This document shows positions 5,692 to 8,739 of a stretch of 8,739 nucleotides of DNA, piece by piece (the stretch's first letter is position 1; every line of letters starts with the position of its first letter). The DNA comes from an uncultured Oscillospiraceae bacterium. Lineage in GTDB: Bacteria; Bacillota; Clostridia; Oscillospirales; Acutalibacteraceae. The notes under the pieces are model-generated. The model did no database searches. It saw only the letters and a list, made by a program, of their open reading frames with translations, and was not told the DNA's origin. A program made the translations under genes and the position numbers. Location of the stretch: the NCBI GenBank assembly GCA_900546735.1, contig URDW01000093.1, forward strand, positions 1 to 8,739, read 5' to 3'.

Positions 5692-8600
5692 TTACGGCAT
5701 ATTCTTAAATACCGGGATGGAGAAGACGATTTCATCGTCTAAAATGCCGGCTTCTTTATACGCTTTGTAAGCGCTTGCTGCTTCAGACGCCGCAGCCTGT
5801 ACGTTTGCCATATATTCATGGCTGTACAGCTGACCGGAATCCGGGTTAACATTAAACTTCTGCAGGTAACCGGTAAACTGATCTTTGAAGTTGTTGTAGA
5901 TCCACTTTGCACCGTAATAGATCGACTTATACGGGTCGGTCCACGGTCTGTTATATGTGTCAGTACGGCTGTAATCCACCAGGTCGGAACGGATATAACC
6001 GTTATACGTTTTTCCTCTGTATGTAACGCTGACCTGATACCAGGTATAGCCGTCACTTTGCTTGCCGGTTTCGGATTTTACATGAACCGTCGTACCGGAA
6101 GAAATCATAACCAGCTCTGCACTGCTAGTTGTAGGCGACTTACGGACACGGCATCTCGTATTGGCAGAATAGCCATCCCAGGAAGCCCATGCCAAACCAT
6201 CCAGTGCGCCGGTATCGGCGCGGATGTTATAGTAATTATAAATGCCGGGGTACGTGGAATTTGTGCCGCTGGCGCCGCCGGCCGAAGCCGTTGCGCCGCC
6301 GACTTCCTGACGGATCTTAGAAGCCAGATAGTAAGCGCTCATACCGCTGTCCTTGGCCGCTTCCATGATCGCCTCAGAATACTTTTTGTTGATTTTTTGG
6401 GTCTTGCCGGACGCATCTTTGTAAGTGATCTGGGAATTATACATCCAAGTGCCTTTCAAAATAGCCTCTACACCGGCTGCTGTTTGCTTAGAATCGTAAA
6501 AAGTGGACTCAAACTGGAAAATATACTGTTCGTCCAGGAAATTGCGCGGGTCCATATAGTACTCTACAGCGCTTTGCGAAGCAGAGACCCAGGTGCTGCC
6601 CTCCTGAATAACATAGTTTCCGTTTTTGTAGCAGTCTGAACAAGTGCAGTAGAAACCGCGGTCATCATTGCCCGAATACTTCTGGATGAGCTGCTGGTTA
6701 TGCGGTGTGCGTTCACCTTTTACAGCCGTATTCCAATCCAGCCCCGTAACAAACGCTTCGAACTTCCAGTTCGGGTGTTCTTCATGCAGCTCTACCAGCG
6801 CGGGAATATAGCTGTCGGGGAAACCGGCTTTCTTCAAATCGTCCGTAAAGCTAGAAAGCGTTTTTACGGTTTTGGTAGCAGACCAGTCAGAATAATGGTC
6901 GGAGCCGCTGACTGTATTGAACGCTCTTACGCGAACATAGTATGTGGCATCGCCCGCTCTGCCGGTGATGGTTTTGGAAGTGTCTGTGCCGGCAACCGTC
7001 TGCGTTGCGGCGTTGCTGAAATCACTTTTGGTGGCGAACTGAATTTCATAACCGGATGCACCTTCTACACTGTTCCACTTGACCGTAAAGCCATTGACAA
7101 CACCAGCCACACTGGTGATGAACGTGGTATCGGGGAGATAAGGATCTGCTTCCGTAGTGACCTGTTTGCTGGCCGACCAGGCAGAATAATACTTTTGACC
7201 GTCTATCGTTTTATAGGCTCTGGCCTGTACATAGTATTTCGTATCATATGCCCTGTAACCAATCGCAAATGATGTTTTATCCGTGCCATCGAACATGTCC
7301 GTTTTGGCATTGCCAAAGTCAGACCGGGTCGCATAGCGGATCTCATAGCCGTTGGCATTGGAGGCCTTGGAAACGGTCACATCAAAACCGTTGCCGTTCG
7401 CTTTAACGCCCGTAATGGAGACAGCGCCCGGGTACATCGAGACTGTGGTGACCTCTTGGCTGGAGGACCAGTCAGAATAGTAAGTTGTTGTGCCAACGGT
7501 CTTATACGTTCTGGCCTGTACATAGTACTTGGCATCATAAGCACGACCCGTTACCGTAAAAGTGGTCTTATCTGCGCCGGCAAAAGTATCTGTTTTCGCA
7601 TTGCCGAAATTGGACCAAGTGGCATAGCGGACTTCATAACCCGTTACATCGGCCACTTTGGAGACCGTTACGTCAAAACCATTTTCATTGGCCTTTACAG
7701 CCGTGATGGAAGTTACGGCAGGCGTGTTCGGATTTTGGGCTGTAGTAACCAGTGAAATAGCTGACCAGGCAGAATAATAATTTGTACCATTTACAGTTTT
7801 ATACGCTCTGGCCTGTACATAGTATTTCGTATCATATGCGCGGCCCGTTACCGTGAGCGTGGTCTGGTCGGTGCCTGCATATGTATTGGTTTTTGAATTG
7901 CCAAAGTTTTCCCATGTGGCATAACGCACCTCATAGCCCGTTGCATCAGCCACTTTGGAAACCGTCACATCAAAGCCGTTTTCGTTAGCTTTTACAGCCG
8001 TAATCGATGTAGCGGCCGGTATATTGGGATCCTTGGCTGTTTTGACCAATGCACTGACCGTCCAGTCGGAATAGTAGGTTTTGCCGTTTACCGTCTTATA
8101 CGTTCTGGCTTGCACATGGTAATTGGTATCATACGCACGGCCGGTCACCGTAAGTACAGTGTTATCTGTGTCAGTGTATGTATTCGTTTTCGCATTGCCG
8201 AAGTCAGACCTTGTCGCATAGCGAACTTCATAACCAGTGGCATTGGTCATTTTAAAGACTGTTACATCAAAGCCGTTTTTGTTCGACTGCACGGCTGAAA
8301 TAGCTGTTTCACCGGGATAGTCGGCATTTTTGACCGTTTTAACTTGTTCACTTGCCGTCCATTCCGAATGGAATTCTACACCGTCAACAATTTTATAGGT
8401 TCTAACCTGCACATGATATGTAGTATCATACGCACGGCCGTCAACTACAAGCGTAGTCTGGTCGATGCCCGCATAGGTGTTGATCTTGGCATTCCCAAAA
8501 TCTGCACGCGTGGCATAGCGCACCTGATAGCCGGTTGCATCTTCGACCTTGGACACCGTCACATCAAAACCATTGCCGTTTGCCAAAGCACGAACCAGCG

Positions 8601-8700
8601 TGGTAGCATCCGGATAATTTGCGTCGGCCATTTGTGCAGCCTGCAAAGCCGGCGCCTCAGCAGATGCTGTAGATGCCAATGCATACACACTGTCCACAAT
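5692..8700 (-). CDS. Secreted FN3-repeat / SH3b / glucosaminidase autolysin, lacking its N-terminus
   Basis: 1002 native residues are visible; a Met and most of the signal peptide are missing. The remnant ends SVYALASTASA, which looks like a signal-peptidase site (ASA). Six FN3-like repeats follow (about 29-614), then the catalytic domain (617-1002). This starts LKKAGFPDSYIPAL, includes YYMDPRNFL (714-722) and ASKIRQEVG with probable catalytic Glu799 (codon 6306-6304), and ends in IPVFKNMP. This is the Clostridial beta-N-acetylglucosaminidase type, which cuts peptidoglycan glycan strands in wall turnover or daughter-cell separation. An SH3b domain (about 846-911, CRVRKSP...WYQV...GYIRSDLV) is inserted between GLAWAS (835-840) and NRPWTDPYKSI (917-927), two parts of the catalytic domain. 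A CxCxxC cluster (685, 687, 690) precedes it. A peptide MYKRQ ahead of residue 1 is adapter-derived and false. Family assignment is firm; exact bond specificity is from family knowledge. Confidence 0.92.
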   Translation of the reverse strand: MVDSVYALASTASAEAPALQAAQMADANYPDATTLVRALANGNGFDVTVSKVEDATGYQVRYATRADFGNAKINTYAGIDQTTLVVDGRAYDTTYHVQVRTYKIVDGVEFHSEWTASEQVKTVKNADYPGETAISAVQSNKNGFDVTVFKMTNATGYEVRYATRSDFGNAKTNTYTDTDNTVLTVTGRAYDTNYHVQARTYKTVNGKTYYSDWTVSALVKTAKDPNIPAATSITAVKANENGFDVTVSKVADATGYEVRYATWENFGNSKTNTYAGTDQTTLTVTGRAYDTKYYVQARAYKTVNGTNYYSAWSAISLVTTAQNPNTPAVTSITAVKANENGFDVTVSKVADVTGYEVRYATWSNFGNAKTDTFAGADKTTFTVTGRAYDAKYYVQARTYKTVGTTTYYSDWSSSQEVTTVSMYPGAVSITGVKANGNGFDVTVSKASNANGYEIRYATRSDFGNAKTDMFDGTDKTSFAIGYRAYDTKYYVQARAYKTIDGQKYYSAWSASKQVTTEADPYLPDTTFITSVAGVVNGFTVKWNSVEGASGYEIQFATKSDFSNAATQTVAGTDTSKTITGRAGDATYYVRVRAFNTVSGSDHYSDWSATKTVKTLSSFTDDLKKAGFPDSYIPALVELHEEHPNWKFEAFVTGLDWNTAVKGERTPHNQQLIQKYSGNDDRGFYCTCSDCYKNGNYVIQEGSTWVSASQSAVEYYMDPRNFLDEQYIFQFESTFYDSKQTAAGVEAILKGTWMYNSQITYKDASGKTQKINKKYSEAIMEAAKDSGMSAYYLASKIRQEVGGATASAGGASGTNSTYPGIYNYYNIRADTGALDGLAWASWDGYSANTRCRVRKSPTTSSAELVMISSGTTVHVKSETGKQSDGYTWYQVSVTYRGKTYNGYIRSDLVDYSRTDTYNRPWTDPYKSIYYGAKWIYNNFKDQFTGYLQKFNVNPDSGQLYSHEYMANVQAAASEAASAYKAYKEAGILDDEIVFSIPVFKNMP
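5968..6165 (-). other. SH3b domain nested in the glucosaminidase domain
   Basis: Residues about 846-911 of the autolysin. They show the bacterial SH3 pattern: RCRVRKSPTTSS at the start, GTTVHV in the middle, WYQV and GYIRSDLV at the end. Bacterial SH3 domains commonly bind peptidoglycan or its cross-bridge. Catalytic-domain sequence lies on both sides, so this is an insertion and not an end-to-end domain. Confidence 0.78.
6859..8616 (-). repeat. Array of six FN3-like coding repeats, about 297 bases each
   Basis: Six tandem units of about 97-99 residues (near 29-123, 127-223, 226-321, 324-420, 422-516 and 519-614 of the visible protein). The recurring GF(D/T)V sits at 44, 143, 242, 341, 438 and 537. 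Units 1-5 share NGFDVTV, GY(E/Q)(V/I)RYAT, DFGNAK-like, RAYD and (Y/H)VQ(A/V)R. Unit 6, next to the enzyme, is the most divergent and the most FN3-like (VKWNSVEGASGYEI). Such modules usually act as spacers or carbohydrate/wall-contact domains. Confidence 0.88.
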
Positions 8701-8739
8701 CTGTCTCTTATACACATCTGACGCTGCCGACGACTTAAT
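8701..8739. other. Nextera read-1 adapter at the right contig end (inverted)
   Basis: 8701-8733 is the reverse complement of the Nextera read-1 adapter, beginning with the mosaic end CTGTCTCTTATACACATCT, then cttaat. Together with bases 1-38 it forms a 38-base perfect inverted repeat at the contig ends. It is artificial. It adds a false start (ATG at 8715-8713) and residues MYKRQ to the autolysin frame. Confidence 0.97.

Noticed and set aside
6859..8616. Regular 297-base spacing considered as a CRISPR or satellite array
   Set aside because: The repeats are whole in-frame protein domains with synonymous divergence, without short identical direct repeats and spacers.
5818..8721. Several plus-strand open frames opposite the autolysin
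   Set aside because: They mirror the FN3 repeats and the catalytic domain in the antisense frame and recur with the same period, as expected for shadows.
1..8739. 38-base terminal inverted repeats suggesting a transposon or linear element
   Set aside because: The repeats are the Nextera adapter with the Tn5 mosaic end, there is no transposase, and the genes inside are housekeeping.

Overview
The window reads as one contig from a Bacillota genome, most likely class Clostridia (Oscillospirales/Ruminococcaceae-like, gut metagenome). This rests on the protein families (Clostridial-type FeoB, a Clostridial FN3/SH3/glucosaminidase autolysin, a lipoprotein flavodoxin), AGGAG-type ribosome binding sites, frequent GTG starts and tight intergenic terminators. 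The taxonomic call is inference. Both ends carry a Nextera sequencing adapter (1-38 and 8701-8733), so native DNA runs only from about 39 to 8700, and the two outermost genes are cut by the contig ends.

Layout, left to right. The C-terminal part of a class I DAHP synthase (+) faces a short RtcB RNA ligase (-), with a bidirectional hairpin terminator between them. Next is a lipoprotein flavodoxin (-), which has its own terminator on the rtcB side and a consensus sigma-A promoter on the other. A 152-base divergent region with two overlapping palindromes separates it from feoA-feoB (+), a translationally coupled ferrous iron uptake operon. Downstream on the same strand is a family 6 (hypoxanthine/deoxyinosine-type) DNA glycosylase. 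Its own promoter lies so close to the start codon that the mRNA would have almost no leader. A hairpin-rich stretch of about 390 bases follows with no convincing gene. The right third is one large minus-strand gene, lacking its N-terminus: a secreted autolysin with six FN3-like repeats of about 99 residues and a C-terminal glucosaminidase catalytic domain interrupted by an SH3b cell-wall-binding domain.

How the genes relate. The flavodoxin and feoAB form a divergent pair that makes sense under iron limitation, since flavodoxin can replace ferredoxin while FeoB imports Fe2+. I see no clear Fur or DtxR box, so shared control is only inferred. DAHP synthase (aromatic amino acids), RtcB (RNA repair), the glycosylase (deaminated-base repair) and the autolysin (wall turnover) look like separate transcription units. 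I see no mobile element, CRISPR array, phage module or RNA gene. The most notable points are the autolysin architecture and the evolution of its repeats, the near-leaderless glycosylase gene, the altered FMN loop of the flavodoxin, and the adapters that create false protein N-termini.
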